54,831 bases of DNA, taken from positions 1-54,831 of the forward strand of contig JBLNBZ010000049.1 of the NCBI GenBank assembly GCA_050260355.1, written 5' to 3'. Positions 39,222 to 48,453 of this stretch are shown here, piece after piece. Numbering within the stretch: the first letter of the stretch is position 1; every line of letters begins with the position of its first letter. The notes under the pieces were generated by a model, which saw only the letters and a program-made list of their open reading frames with translations, searched no databases and was not told the origin of the DNA. Origin of the DNA: CADEFX01 sp050260355. GTDB lineage: Bacteria > Pseudomonadota > Alphaproteobacteria > Rhizobiales > Hyphomicrobiaceae. Both the position numbers and the translations under genes were made by a program.

Positions 39222-40025
39222 TCACCCCTCGTCCGCGTGCACGCGGTCCGCATGCTCGCCCGTTTGTCTGCCGGACCTGCTGACCAGCAGCTTGCCGATG
39301 CCGACGACAATCAACGCGCCAACGGCCTCGAAAATCCGGGCAACGAACTTGGTCGAGACGCCGAGCATCTGCCCCAAGCCCTCGATAGCCGGAGCAAGCG
39401 CCGGCTCGGTGGCGAGCAGCTCGCCCGCGACCCAGCCGAGCAAGGCAGCGCCGGCCCACACCAGGATCGGGTAACGCGTCAGCAAGTTGGTGATGAGCGT
39501 TGCGCCGCCGACCACCAGCGGAATGCTGATGACGAGCCCGAGTATGATGAGATTGATCTCGCCGCCCGCCGCCGCGGCGATCGCCAGCACGTTGTCGAGG
39601 CTCATGACAATGTCGGCGAGGGCGACGATGCGCACGGCCTCCCAGATGCTGCTGCCGCTGCGCACGCTCTCCTCGCTCGCCTCCTCCTGCGTTACCAGCT
39701 TCACTGCGATCCAGAACAGCAGCAGCCCGCCCACCAGCTTCAGGTATTGGACGCCGAGGAGCTGGTTGACGAGGACAGTGAAGATGATGCGCAGCACGAT
39801 GGCCGCTCCGGCGCCGAGCAGGATGCCGATCATGCGCTGGCGCGGCGGCAGCGAACGGCAGGCAAGCGCAATGACGACCGCATTGTCGCCGGACAGGATG
39901 ATGTTGATGCCAATGATCTTGGCGATGGCGATCGCGGTGCCGCTGTAGCTGCCGAACATTCCGCCAATCACGTCGAGGATCTGGTCGCCGATCGCGGCGG
40001 CAACAGCAAGCACCTGCAAGTCCAC
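39222..40025 (-). CDS. TerC-family integral membrane protein (YjbE type)
   Basis: A 267-residue protein starting with GTG 6 nt after GGAGGAAA. About seven helices. Family features are KIIGINIILSGDNAVVIALA and RIVALADIVMSLDNVLAIAAA, the paired N-x-x-x-S-x-D-N motifs whose Asp residues bind a metal. TerC-like proteins export Mn or related ions, or metallate exported proteins; tellurite resistance is not implied. It ends in a short Arg/His/Asp/Glu-rich tail. No riboswitch-like structure was recognised upstream. Confidence 0.9.
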   Translation of the reverse strand: MDLQVLAVAAAIGDQILDVIGGMFGSYSGTAIAIAKIIGINIILSGDNAVVIALACRSLPPRQRMIGILLGAGAAIVLRIIFTVLVNQLLGVQYLKLVGGLLLFWIAVKLVTQEEASEESVRSGSSIWEAVRIVALADIVMSLDNVLAIAAAAGGEINLIILGLVISIPLVVGGATLITNLLTRYPILVWAGAALLGWVAGELLATEPALAPAIEGLGQMLGVSTKFVARIFEAVGALIVVGIGKLLVSRSGRQTGEHADRVHADEG

Positions 40026-40538
40026 TTGTTTCCTCCGGCCAGTCGGCTGATGTCTGGGCTCGAGCAGACAGCGCCCCTCGGCCCAAACGTTCCCCTCGCT
40101 TACGACGTTGCGTCGACGAGGCCTGCCAAATCACAGATTGCTCAGTCGATACCCATTTTCAACGCCAAAGCGACACGGGCGGCCTGCGCGGCACCGACGC
40201 AGGAAGCAAACGCTGCTCGGTCTCACGGTGTCCGCGCTCGCCCAGATTTCGTGCGCTCGAAAAAGGCACACGGAGATGCCGGTCATCGCCGCCGGGCCCT
40301 CGCCACGAGGTCGCGCTCATTCCAGACTTCTGCGCCAGCACTGCCTCCCACGTCCAACTGGATTTGGCATGTGGTATGCCAGAGATTTCGAACTGAGCGC
40401 AAGCTTTTGCTGGCATCGGCATAGACGAAAGTTGCCCGGAGCTACCGGTGCGAAAACTCCTGTTGCCGGGACGAGCCCGGCTCTCGTATGTCAGACGACG
40501 CTCGATGCTTTGCCGGGCAAATTCCAGGAGGAACTGCG
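40026..40538. other. Intergenic region, 513 bp, with one inverted repeat
   Basis: Between the divergent TerC and cupin genes. Open frames across it have no ribosome binding site or recognisable protein content. The one clear element is TGGCAT-N5-ATGCCA at 40365-40381, a 6-5-6 inverted repeat about 158 bp before the cupin start, which could be an operator. Confidence 0.45.
40365..40381. promoter_or_regulatory. Inverted repeat, candidate operator
   Basis: TGGCATGTGGTATGCCA is a perfect 6-bp inverted repeat with a 5-nt spacer. It contains TGGTATGCCA, close in style to GntR/FCD sites. No regulator gene is next to it. Confidence 0.35.
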
Positions 40539-40832
40539 GTGCCGACACTCCCCAAAGCCGTCCCGACCGTGCAGGCGGACAACGAGCGTGTGCGCGTTAC
40601 GGAGTGGCGGTTCGCGCCTGGCGCAGAGACTGGCGTCCACATCCATGAGATGGACTACGTGATCGTGCCGTGCGTGACCGGCCGCCTCAAGATCATCGCA
40701 CCGGACGGGCAGGAGAGCATCGCCGATCTGACGCAGGGCGCCTCCTACTTCCGCAAGGCCGGCGTGCATCACAACGTCATCAACGCCAACGATTTCGAGT
40801 TTTCCTTCGTCGAGGTCGAGCTCAAGCCCTGA
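40539..40832 (+). CDS. Small single-domain cupin
   Basis: A 97-residue protein starting with GTG after AGGAGG. The cupin barrel is indicated by ETGVHIHEMDYVIVPCVTG (motif 1, with two His) and ASYFRKAGVHHNVINAND (motif 2, with His). Motif 1 lacks the usual Glu three to four residues after HxH and has Asp instead, so metal ligation may differ. It may be a small isomerase, dioxygenase-like or binding protein; substrate unknown. It converges with recO, 22 bp apart. Confidence 0.85.
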   Translation: MPTLPKAVPTVQADNERVRVTEWRFAPGAETGVHIHEMDYVIVPCVTGRLKIIAPDGQESIADLTQGASYFRKAGVHHNVINANDFEFSFVEVELKP

Positions 40833-40854
40833 ACGGGATGCGGCGCCTCCCGCC

Positions 40855-41577
40855 TCAGGCGCTTGCAACCAGCTCTACCATTCGGCGCCGCGCGTTGGGC
40901 ATCGCCAGCTCGCGCGGCCCGAGGACACGCGTCTCGAGGAAATGACCGGTGAGCGCGAAGCCGCCTGCTACGTCGTGCGCCGTCACCGGCTCCTGCGTCC
41001 TGCCACGCAGAAACGCCGGCAGCGGTAGCAGCTTCTCCTTGTAGGGCTCGCCCGCCGCGCGCGACACCGCGCGGCCGGATCGCGGCGAAACGTAGATCAG
41101 GTCCTCGGTCGTTCCGGTTGCCGCGCAAGATGCCAGATCCAATCCGAACCCCAGCTCGTCGAGCAGCGCCAGCTCCCAGCGCACCATCAGCGCGGGCCAA
41201 ACGGCGCGGTCATTCAAGTAGCCGAGAACGAACAGCGTCACCTCGTAGAGGCTCGGGTGGGGATCGCGCTCCGGCAGCAGCCGGATCAGAGAGGCGAACG
41301 ACGTCAGCGCCGACAGCGCCGCCGCGTCGTTCATGGCCTCGCCGGCAAAGCCGCGCGTCAGCTCCAGCGTCATGGCGCCCAGGTGCTCCGCGAGCCGGCC
41401 CTTCCACACCACATCCACCTGGTTGCCGATCTGCAGCACAGGCCTCAGCCGGCGTGAGCGCCCGCCATACACCAAGCCCAGATGCCGCCCGTGCCGACGC
41501 GTGAACAGCTCGGCCACAGCAGCCGTCTCACCGCTCGCCCGAGCCGACAGCACGATGCCTTCGTCGGACCAATTCAT
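40855..41577 (-). CDS. recO: DNA repair protein RecO
   Basis: A 240-residue protein of normal RecO length. Residues about 1-75 form an OB-fold (MNWSDEGIVLSARASGETAA, LFTRRHGRHLGLVYGGRSRR). The helical C-terminal part has WPALMVRWELALLDELGFGLDLASCAATG and LTGHFLETRVLGPRELAMPNARRRMV. RecO loads RecA onto SSB-coated DNA with RecR in the RecF pathway. In many alphaproteobacteria recO follows era; here a plus-strand CNNM gene and a TPR gene lie between them. Confidence 0.95.
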   Translation of the reverse strand: MNWSDEGIVLSARASGETAAVAELFTRRHGRHLGLVYGGRSRRLRPVLQIGNQVDVVWKGRLAEHLGAMTLELTRGFAGEAMNDAAALSALTSFASLIRLLPERDPHPSLYEVTLFVLGYLNDRAVWPALMVRWELALLDELGFGLDLASCAATGTTEDLIYVSPRSGRAVSRAAGEPYKEKLLPLPAFLRGRTQEPVTAHDVAGGFALTGHFLETRVLGPRELAMPNARRRMVELVASA

Positions 41578-41718
41578 GCCCTGATCATATCGCAGTTGGC
41601 AGCTATCGGGACCAGCGGTTGCCTCCCGGCCGCCAATGCGCTGTTATGGCCATGGCGGCGTGAACCTGCTATCTCAGACCTCACAAATCACAGTGCCCCC
41701 GCGGGCAGAGCGGAGACC

Positions 41719-43017
41719 GTGCTCGAGATCGCCATAATTGCGCTTCTCATTCTTCTCAACGGCGTCTTTGCACTTTCGGAGCTGGCTGTCGTTTCTGCCC
41801 GCCGCGCGCGCTTGCAGGCGCTGGCCGCCGGCGGACGCAGAGGGGCCAGACGCGCGCTCGAGCTTGCCGCCAATCCGGGACGGTTCCTGTCCACGGTGCA
41901 GATCGGCATTACGCTGATCGGCATCCTGGCCGGCGCCTATTCCGGGGCTACGATCGGCGCCAACTTCGGCGAATGGCTCGAGTTGCATGGCCTTTCGGCG
42001 AGGGTCGCGGAGCCGCTCGGCTTCGGTCTCGTCGTCGCCGGCATCACCTATCTGTCGCTGATCATCGGCGAGCTCGTCCCCAAGCGGCTGGCGCTGCGCA
42101 ATGCCGAGGCCATCGCGTGCGCAGTGGCACCGGCCATGACGCTGATGTCGCGCGCGGCCGCCCCGCTGGTCTTTCTTCTCGACGCCTCCACTCGTGCGGT
42201 CCTGAAAATGTTCGGGAGCACCGCTGGGAGCGGAACCAGGGTGACCGAGGAAGAGATCAAGAGCCTGATCGCTGAGGCCGAGAGCACGGGGGTGCTGGAG
42301 GCCGACGAGCAGCGCCTCATGGTCGGCGTGCTGCGGCTGGGCGACCGTTCCGTGAAAGGCGTCATGACGCCACGTACCGAGGTCAGCTGGATCGACATCA
42401 CTGCCGACGAGGCGGCCGCCCGCAAAGTCCTCACCGAGACGCCGCATTCGCTGCTTCCCGTCGGCGAGGGCTCCGCCGATGCCATGATCGGTGTCGTGCA
42501 GGCGCGCGACATGCTGGCCTCGATCCTGCTGGGCCGCCCCTTGGACATCAAGCCGCTCGTCCGCGCTCCTCTTATCGTGCCCGACACGATGGATGCGCTC
42601 GACCTCATGACCAAGCTGCGCGACGCCGAGGTCAAGATGGCCCTCGTCCTGGATGAATACGGACACTTCGAGGGCCTCGTCACGCCCGCGGATTTGCTGG
42701 AAACCATTGCCGGCTTCAATGCCGGCGAGGATGTCTCCGAGGCGAAGTTCGTCGCGCGGGACGATGGCTCATGGCTCATTTCCGGATGGATGGCCGTCGA
42801 CGAGATGGCGGATCTGCTCGGCATCACGCTACCCGAGCACCGCGACTACCAAACCGTCGCGGGCTTCGTGCTGCAGCACATGCAGCGCCTGCCCAAGCTC
42901 GGCGAAACGACGCTCGCCTCCGGATGGGAGTTCGAGGTCATCGATCTCGACGGCCGCCGCATCGACAAGGTGCTGGCGCGGCGCCTGCCGGCGACATCGC
43001 GGGCGCGCGCGGCCTGA
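41719..43017 (+). CDS. Hemolysin-family / CNNM-type protein (DUF21, CBS pair, CorC_HlyC)
   Basis: About 432 residues from the GTG of VLEIAIIALLILLNG. The ribosome binding site is close (GGAG, 3 nt spacing), so the start is uncertain. Domains: DUF21 membrane domain (about 1-190; VFALSELAVVSARRARL, FLSTVQIGITLIGILAGAYSGA, IIGELVPKRLALRNAEAIA); CBS pair (about 205-330; VMTPRTEVSWIDI, VLDEYGHFEGLVTPADLLE); and the CorC_HlyC domain at the end. Such proteins are linked to Mg/Co efflux or tolerance; haemolysis is a historical name. It ends 5 bp from the convergent TPR gene. Confidence 0.9.
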   Translation: MLEIAIIALLILLNGVFALSELAVVSARRARLQALAAGGRRGARRALELAANPGRFLSTVQIGITLIGILAGAYSGATIGANFGEWLELHGLSARVAEPLGFGLVVAGITYLSLIIGELVPKRLALRNAEAIACAVAPAMTLMSRAAAPLVFLLDASTRAVLKMFGSTAGSGTRVTEEEIKSLIAEAESTGVLEADEQRLMVGVLRLGDRSVKGVMTPRTEVSWIDITADEAAARKVLTETPHSLLPVGEGSADAMIGVVQARDMLASILLGRPLDIKPLVRAPLIVPDTMDALDLMTKLRDAEVKMALVLDEYGHFEGLVTPADLLETIAGFNAGEDVSEAKFVARDDGSWLISGWMAVDEMADLLGITLPEHRDYQTVAGFVLQHMQRLPKLGETTLASGWEFEVIDLDGRRIDKVLARRLPATSRARAA

Positions 43018-43022
43018 CATTC

Positions 43023-43760
43023 TCATGGGAACTCTATTGATTCCCACGCCGCCCGATCACCCTGAAGCCGCTCGAGATTGCGCCGCGCGCGTTCATCGGT
43101 CGGGTCGGTTGCCAGCACGCGCTGAAAATCAGCGACTGCCTCTCGTGCGCGTCCGAGCGCTTGCAGGACCTCACCGCGATTGTTGAGGGCAACCCGATAG
43201 CGTGAGTCGAGCTCGATGGCCTTGTCGAAGTCGGCGAGGGCAGAGGTCAGCTCGCCCTTGCGCCGCCGGGCCGCGCCTCTGTTGTTGTAGGCCAGCGCCG
43301 CGTCCGGCTCGAGTGCGATTGCCGCCGAGAAATCATCGATGGCCCCGTCGACCAGACCGAGCTGGAGCCTTGCCAGGCCGCGATTGACATTGGCCTTCGC
43401 GAGCCCCGGGTCGATCTGCAGGGCCCGGTCGAAGTCGGCCACGGCAAGCTCGGGCCGGCCAACCTCCATGAGCGTGGCTCCCCGATTGTAGTAGGCATGC
43501 GTGTACGTGGGATCGATGGCGATCGCCTTGCCGTAGTCCTCGATCGCCAGCTCGCGCTCCGCCAAGGCCCCATACGCGTTGGCCCGATTGTTGAAGACCA
43601 TTGCCAGGAGCCGACCCGACAATGCACCGCTCGCGGCGCGCGTGCAGCCGTCGATGGTCTGCCTCAGATCGACATGCTGCGAGCAGTCGGTCAGGTCGTC
43701 GGCCTTCGCGCAGGTGGCGAACATCGCTATCGCTAGCAGCGAGGCGGAGATGGTGCGCAT
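43023..43760 (-). CDS. Exported tetratricopeptide-repeat protein
   Basis: A 245-residue protein with GGAG 7 nt before the ATG and a signal peptide ending AKA-D (about residue 20). Cysteines near 26 and 39 may pair. About five TPR units follow from residue 55 (NNRANAYGALAERELAIEDY, YYNRGATLMEVGRPELAVAD, NNRGAARRRKGELTSALADF, NNRGEVLQALGRAREAVADF). It is a periplasmic protein-interaction module of unknown partner. It lies 205 bp after era on the same strand and probably has its own promoter. Confidence 0.88.
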   Translation of the reverse strand: MRTISASLLAIAMFATCAKADDLTDCSQHVDLRQTIDGCTRAASGALSGRLLAMVFNNRANAYGALAERELAIEDYGKAIAIDPTYTHAYYNRGATLMEVGRPELAVADFDRALQIDPGLAKANVNRGLARLQLGLVDGAIDDFSAAIALEPDAALAYNNRGAARRRKGELTSALADFDKAIELDSRYRVALNNRGEVLQALGRAREAVADFQRVLATDPTDERARRNLERLQGDRAAWESIEFP

Positions 43761-43965
43761 GCTGGGTCTCCATGGGGCCGCACGGCTCGAGGTCGGGCAA
43801 GGGCATTCGCCCTCCTGGAGACTAGTCCGTCAGCAGCGTCATCCGGCCGTGATTGGACTGTCAAGCGACGTCTATGGCCGTGCGGGAGCGTGTTCACAGG
43901 GCAGCCGGCTTGCGGCAGCGGACCATGGGCGCCTGAAGCCGTTTCGTCTCGCCGCGGCTGGGCGG

Positions 43966-44907
43966 CTAATCCTTCGGGAAGTCCAGGCCCATCTCGCGGT
44001 AGCGCTCCGGATCGTCCTGCCAGCCTTCGCGCACCTTCACATGCAGGAAAAGATGCACGGCCTTGTCGAGCATCTGGCCCAGCTCCTTGCGCGCCTCCAT
44101 GGAGATCTGCTTGACGGTTCGCCCGCCTTCACCCAGCACGATGCCGCGCTGGCTCTCGCGCTCCACGAAAATCGTCTGCTCGACGCGCACGGTGCCGTCA
44201 CGCAGCTCCTTCCAGGACGTCGTCTCTACCGTGATCGCGTAGGGCAGCTCCTCGTGCAGCCGCTCGTAAATCTTTTCGCGGGTGACCTCCGCCGCCAGCA
44301 GGCGCATCGGCACGTCGCTGACATCGTCCTCCGGATAATGCCAAGGGCCGGGCGGGACGAGCTCGGCGAGCGCGCGCTTCAAGTCCTCCACGCCGCTGCC
44401 GCCGAGGGCCGAGATCATGAACGTCCGCTGGAAGGGGATGCGCGCATTGAGCGACTGCGCCAGCCCCAGCAGCGTCTCCTTCTTCACCCGATCGACCTTG
44501 TTGAGCACGAGCAGCAGCTGCGTGCGCATTTCCGCCAGCCTGTCGAGGATGCGCTCGGTGTCCTCGCTGCCGGCGCCCTTCGCGGCATCGACCACCAGCG
44601 CGATGACGTCTGCCTCTGCGGCGCGCGTCCATGCCGCCTCGACCATGGCGCGATCGAGCCTGCGCCGAGGCGCGAAAATGCCGGGCGTGTCGATGAAGAT
44701 GAGTTGGCTTGCGCCGGCCATGGCGATGCCGCGGATCGGCACACGCGTCGTCTGCGCCTTGCGCGATACGATCGTCACCTTGGTGCCGACGAGCGCATTG
44801 ACCAGCGTCGACTTGCCGGCGTTGGGCGCACCCACCACGGCGATGAAGCCGCAACGCTGCTCGGCCGGCAAAGGCCGCTCCGCGCCGCTGTCGGACGGCT
44901 CAGGCAT
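43966..44907 (-). CDS. era: GTPase Era
   Basis: A 313-residue protein. The GTPase motifs are GAPNAGKST (26-34), DTPG (73-76) and NKVD (136-139), with a C-terminal KH domain (FVERESQRGIVLGEGGRTVK). Era binds 16S rRNA and assists small-subunit maturation. The start (MPEPSDSGAERPL) overlaps the end of rnc by 8 nt, so the two are translationally coupled. This is the usual lepB-rnc-era order of alphaproteobacteria. Confidence 0.97.
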   Translation of the reverse strand: MPEPSDSGAERPLPAEQRCGFIAVVGAPNAGKSTLVNALVGTKVTIVSRKAQTTRVPIRGIAMAGASQLIFIDTPGIFAPRRRLDRAMVEAAWTRAAEADVIALVVDAAKGAGSEDTERILDRLAEMRTQLLLVLNKVDRVKKETLLGLAQSLNARIPFQRTFMISALGGSGVEDLKRALAELVPPGPWHYPEDDVSDVPMRLLAAEVTREKIYERLHEELPYAITVETTSWKELRDGTVRVEQTIFVERESQRGIVLGEGGRTVKQISMEARKELGQMLDKAVHLFLHVKVREGWQDDPERYREMGLDFPKD

Positions 44908-45706
44908 GGGAGCCAGACTTCCACACCCCCTCGCGCGCCAGCAGCTCCATGGCTGCGGCCTGCTCCGCGGCGCGCTTGGTTGCGCCTTCGCCGCGCGCGG
45001 GCTTGCGGTCGGCGATCCGCACCTCGGAGATGAAGCGCGGCGCGTGATCGGGCCCCTGCCGCGCCACCTCAACATACTCGGGCAGCGCCAGGCCCTGACC
45101 CTGCGCCCACTCCTGCAGCGCAGACTTGGCGTCGGTCGAGACCTTCGGCAGGCTGTCGACCAAGGGCACCCATAGGCTCCGCACGACATCGCGGGCCGCC
45201 GGGAAACCTGCCTCGAGGAATATCGCGCCGAGCAGGGCCTCGCAGGCGTCGCCGAGGATGGTGTCCTTGTCGCGCCCGCCGCTCTCCGCCTCCGATGCAG
45301 ACACCATGAGCGCGGGGCCGAGCCCGATCGAGCGCGCCACGCGCGCACAGGTCTCCTTGCGCACGAGCCGATTGAAGCGGCGCGCGAGCTCGCCCTCGTT
45401 GGCCTGCGGATCGAGCTCCGTCAGCAGCTCGGCGATGGCGAGCGCCAACACCCGGTCACCCAGGAACTCCAGACGCTCGTTGTCGTGGATGTTCTTCTTC
45501 TCGGTGCGCTTGCTGGCATGCGTGAGCGCGCGCTGCAGCAGGGGACGGCTTTTGAATTTGTATTTGATCTGCGACTCGAGATGCTTGATCGCGGCGCTGT
45601 TGCCCGCTGCGCGCCGCGAAGCAGGCCGAGCCTTGACCTGCTCCTGCGCGGCGGCGTCCTTGAAGCCGCTGGCCTCGAGGTCTTTGCTGTCGCGCCCTCG
45701 AGCCAT
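44900..45706 (-). CDS. rnc: Ribonuclease III
   Basis: A 268-residue protein, longer than the typical 225 because of an N-terminal Arg/Ala-rich extension of about 40 residues. The catalytic signature NERLEFLGD is at 76-84, followed by DACEALLGAIFLEAG, and a C-terminal double-stranded RNA-binding domain (about 195-263; GEGATKRAAEQAAAMELL). It processes rRNA and structured mRNA. It starts 13 nt after lepB and overlaps era. Confidence 0.97.
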   Translation of the reverse strand: MARGRDSKDLEASGFKDAAAQEQVKARPASRRAAGNSAAIKHLESQIKYKFKSRPLLQRALTHASKRTEKKNIHDNERLEFLGDRVLALAIAELLTELDPQANEGELARRFNRLVRKETCARVARSIGLGPALMVSASEAESGGRDKDTILGDACEALLGAIFLEAGFPAARDVVRSLWVPLVDSLPKVSTDAKSALQEWAQGQGLALPEYVEVARQGPDHAPRFISEVRIADRKPARGEGATKRAAEQAAAMELLAREGVWKSGSHA

Positions 45707-45719
45707 GTCGTTACCCTGC

Positions 45720-46499
45720 CTATCGCACCAGAGTGAAAATGCGCCGCCAGCGAATATCGAACGGCCATGTCCACGGTCGCGTCAGGCGGAAGGCGTTCGG
45801 CTCATCGACGGCGGCTGAGAAAAAGATGATATCGGCGCGGCCCACTAGGTTCTCGAAGGGCACATAGCCGACACCGTAGCGCGGCGACTGCTCGCGACTG
45901 TCGGTGGAGTTGTCGCGATTGTCACCCATCATGAAGTAGTGGCCGGGCGGCACCTTGTAGGGTCCGACATCGTCGAACTCGCCGTTGGGCTTGGCGTCGA
46001 GCACGGTGTACTTCACGCCGTTCGGCAGCGTCTCCTCGTAGCGCGGGGTACGGATCTCCCGGCCATCCTGATCGTGCTGTATGAAATCGTCGACGCGCCG
46101 GCGCGGCACCTCGCGCCCGTTGATGTAGAGCACGCCGCCGCGCACGTTGATCTCATCGCCCGGAAGACCGATCACGCGCTTGATATAATCGGTCGAATTG
46201 TCACGCGGGAGCTTGAACACGACCACGTCGCCGCGCTTGGGCTCAGCCGCAAGTATCCGGCCCGAAAACAAATTGAGGCCGAAGGGAAACGAGTAGCGGC
46301 TGTATCCATAGGACAGCTTGGACACGAACAGGTAATCGCCGATCAGCAGCGTCGACTGCATCGAGCCCGAGGGGATATTGAACGGTTGATATAGGAAGAC
46401 GCGCACGACGAACGCGATGATCAACGCGTGCACGAAGATCGTGACAATGTCGCGCCATCCGCCCTCGCTGGCCTTCTTGGTCTCGGTGTCCAGGGTCAT
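45720..46499 (-). CDS. lepB: Signal peptidase I
   Basis: A 259-residue protein. The ATG of MTLDTETKKASEGG is chosen because AAGGA lies 7 nt upstream; a GTG 29 codons earlier is unlikely. One membrane anchor (about 17-37), catalytic Ser46 in IPSGSMQST and Lys107 in DYIKRVIGLPGD, then YVPPGHYFMMGDNRDNS-like box E (PPGHYFMMGDNRDNSTDSR). It removes signal peptides at the periplasmic face. It lies upstream of rnc in the housekeeping order. Confidence 0.97.
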   Translation of the reverse strand: MTLDTETKKASEGGWRDIVTIFVHALIIAFVVRVFLYQPFNIPSGSMQSTLLIGDYLFVSKLSYGYSRYSFPFGLNLFSGRILAAEPKRGDVVVFKLPRDNSTDYIKRVIGLPGDEINVRGGVLYINGREVPRRRVDDFIQHDQDGREIRTPRYEETLPNGVKYTVLDAKPNGEFDDVGPYKVPPGHYFMMGDNRDNSTDSREQSPRYGVGYVPFENLVGRADIIFFSAAVDEPNAFRLTRPWTWPFDIRWRRIFTLVR

Positions 46500-46627
46500 C
46501 CTCCGATCCTTCAGCCGCGGCGACAGCACCCTTATCCCGGTCGCGCCCCTATAACGGTTCTGGTCCTGGGGCGCAATTGTACGCACTGCCGCGCAACGCT
46601 GCTCGGACTCTTACAGTGACCGCCGAG

Positions 46628-47041
46628 CTACCGATTGTCGCCTTTGATGGGAATGCCGGAAATGATGACGATCGCCTGCGCCTGAGGAAAATCGTCGGTC
46701 AGGGTGAGATCGATGCGCGCCTCGTAGCCGTGCGGCGTAATTCGCTTGAGTTGCTCGGCCGCACCGCCCGTCAGCACGATGGTCGGACGCCCCGATGGCA
46801 GGTTCACGACGCCCATATCGCGCCAAAACACGCCCCTGCGAAACCCCGTGCCGAGCGCCTTGGAGCAGGCCTCCTTGGCCGCAAACCGCTTGGCATAGGA
46901 AGCCGCTCTGGACTGCCGGCCATCCGACTTGCGCCGCTCGGTTTCCGTGAAGATCCGGTTCAGGAAACGATCGCCGAACCGCGTGATCGTGCTCTCTATA
47001 CGACGAATGTCGATCACGTCATTGCCAAGGCCCAGGATCAC
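46628..47041 (-). CDS. acpS: Holo-[acyl-carrier-protein] synthase
   Basis: A 137-residue protein starting with GTG after GAGGA (9 nt). It has ILGLGNDVIDIRRIESTI with the metal-binding Asp, and RFAAKEACSKALGTGF, the P-pant transferase signature. It transfers 4'-phosphopantetheine to ACP for fatty-acid synthesis. It starts 13 nt after pdxJ, as in many alphaproteobacteria. Confidence 0.96.
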   Translation of the reverse strand: MILGLGNDVIDIRRIESTITRFGDRFLNRIFTETERRKSDGRQSRAASYAKRFAAKEACSKALGTGFRRGVFWRDMGVVNLPSGRPTIVLTGGAAEQLKRITPHGYEARIDLTLTDDFPQAQAIVIISGIPIKGDNR

Positions 47042-47054
47042 TTGAATTTGTCCT

Positions 47055-47837
47055 CTATGCGGTCGCTCTCCCGGAAACCGAGGCGCGCGCCTCGTCCATC
47101 AGTGCGCGCATGCGCCGGATTGCCGAATGCAGCCCGCCGAAGATCGCCTCGCCGACCAGGAAATGGCCGATGTTGAGCTCGACCACCTCGGGAATGCGCG
47201 CCACACCCGCCACCGTATTGAATGTCAGCCCGTGCCCGGCGTGCACCTCGAGACCGGCAGAGGCTGCCAGCCGCGCGGCGGTCTCGAGGCGCCTCAACTG
47301 CTGCGCTACGCCGGCTGCGTCATTGTCGAGGGCCTTCTCGCAGTATAGCCCGGTGTGCAGCTCGACGATGTCGGCTCGCAGCCGCGCGGAGGCTTCGATG
47401 GCCGCAGGGTCGGGTTCGATGAAGAGCGACACGCGAATGCCGGCGCCGCGCAGCGCCTCCACGGTGGCTTTGAGGTGGTTGTGCCCGCCCACCACGTCCA
47501 GTCCCCCCTCGGTCGTGCGCTCCTCGCGCTTCTCCGGCACGAGGCAGCACGCATTCGGCACATGGCGCAGGGCAATCCTGAGCATCTCGTCGGTCGCCGC
47601 CATCTCGAGATTGAGCGGCCGCGTCAGCTCGTTCTTGAGCCTGGCGATGTCGTCATCCGAGATGTGGCGCCTGTCCTCGCGCAAATGCGCCGTGATGCCG
47701 TCGGCACCGGCCTCGATGGCCAGATGGGCCGCGCGCAGCGGATCAGGATGCCGACCGCCGCGCGCGTTGCGGATGGTGGCGACATGATCGATGTTAACCC
47801 CAAGCCGCAAATGCGGCGTGCCGACGCCATGGGCCAT
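47055..47837 (-). CDS. pdxJ: Pyridoxine 5'-phosphate synthase
   Basis: A 260-residue TIM-barrel enzyme. Features are LRLGVNIDHVATIRNARGG, ITAHLREDRRHISDDDI, NLEMAATDEMLRIAL, EVHAGHGLTFNTV and ELNIGHFLVGEAIFGGL. It condenses 1-deoxyxylulose 5-phosphate with 3-amino-2-oxopropyl phosphate in the final step of the DXP-dependent vitamin B6 pathway. It lies upstream of acpS. Confidence 0.96.
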   Translation of the reverse strand: MAHGVGTPHLRLGVNIDHVATIRNARGGRHPDPLRAAHLAIEAGADGITAHLREDRRHISDDDIARLKNELTRPLNLEMAATDEMLRIALRHVPNACCLVPEKREERTTEGGLDVVGGHNHLKATVEALRGAGIRVSLFIEPDPAAIEASARLRADIVELHTGLYCEKALDNDAAGVAQQLRRLETAARLAASAGLEVHAGHGLTFNTVAGVARIPEVVELNIGHFLVGEAIFGGLHSAIRRMRALMDEARASVSGRATA

Positions 47838-47885
47838 GATGCCTGTAATCCTCGAGACAGCACTATGGACAGCCGGCGGGACCGC

Positions 47886-48431
47886 TCAGGAGCGCGCCCG
47901 CATGGCTGTCGCGCGCCGCGCAATATAGTAGAAAATGCCCGCGACCGTCAGGCCCAGCGGAATGGAACCGATCGTCAAGGGCTTGAGCACGGTCCAAAGC
48001 GCCACGCGGGATGCCTCGATCGCCTCCGGCATGGTTTGCGCGGAAGCGACCCATAGCCGCTGCAGAGCCTCCCCCATCTCCTCCGAGGTCATCTCGCCCC
48101 TGATTCCCAGGATCGCTGCGCCAACCGCATAGGAGGCGGCCCACATCATCGGCCAGGTCAGTGGATTGCCGAGGAACGTTCCGAGAATTGCAGCGCCCAT
48201 GCTGGCGCGCGCGATGCGCGCCATGAGCGCCGCACTCAGCATCTGCAGCCCGAAGATCGGCAGGAACGATGCGAAGACTCCGGCTGCGAGACCGAGGCCA
48301 ACCTCATGCGGCGTATCGTTGAATCGCCCGAGATGGGCCTTGGCGCAGCCGAGCCAGCGCCGCGCTACCCCGACCCATCCGTCACGACCGAGCAGCATTG
48401 TTCGAGCGCCCTCCGGCAGTCTGAACATCAA
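47886..48431 (-). CDS. DUF2062 membrane protein
   Basis: A 181-residue protein. It has GRFNDTPHEVGLGLAAGVFASFLPIFGLQMLSAALMARIA and TFLGNPLTWPMMWAASYAVG motifs typical of DUF2062, with helices at about 45-85, 95-120 and 150-170, and a basic N-terminus and C-terminus. Its function is not established. It lies 22 nt after rsh and 48 nt before pdxJ in the same orientation, consistent with one transcription unit. Confidence 0.9.
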   Translation of the reverse strand: MMFRLPEGARTMLLGRDGWVGVARRWLGCAKAHLGRFNDTPHEVGLGLAAGVFASFLPIFGLQMLSAALMARIARASMGAAILGTFLGNPLTWPMMWAASYAVGAAILGIRGEMTSEEMGEALQRLWVASAQTMPEAIEASRVALWTVLKPLTIGSIPLGLTVAGIFYYIARRATAMRARS

Positions 48432-48453
48432 GGACGCTACAAGAACGGAAGAT

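Noticed and set aside
40159..40548. Minus-strand frame of 129 codons in the gap before the cupin
   Set aside because: Arg/Ser-rich shadow-like composition, overlaps the cupin start, no ribosome binding site.
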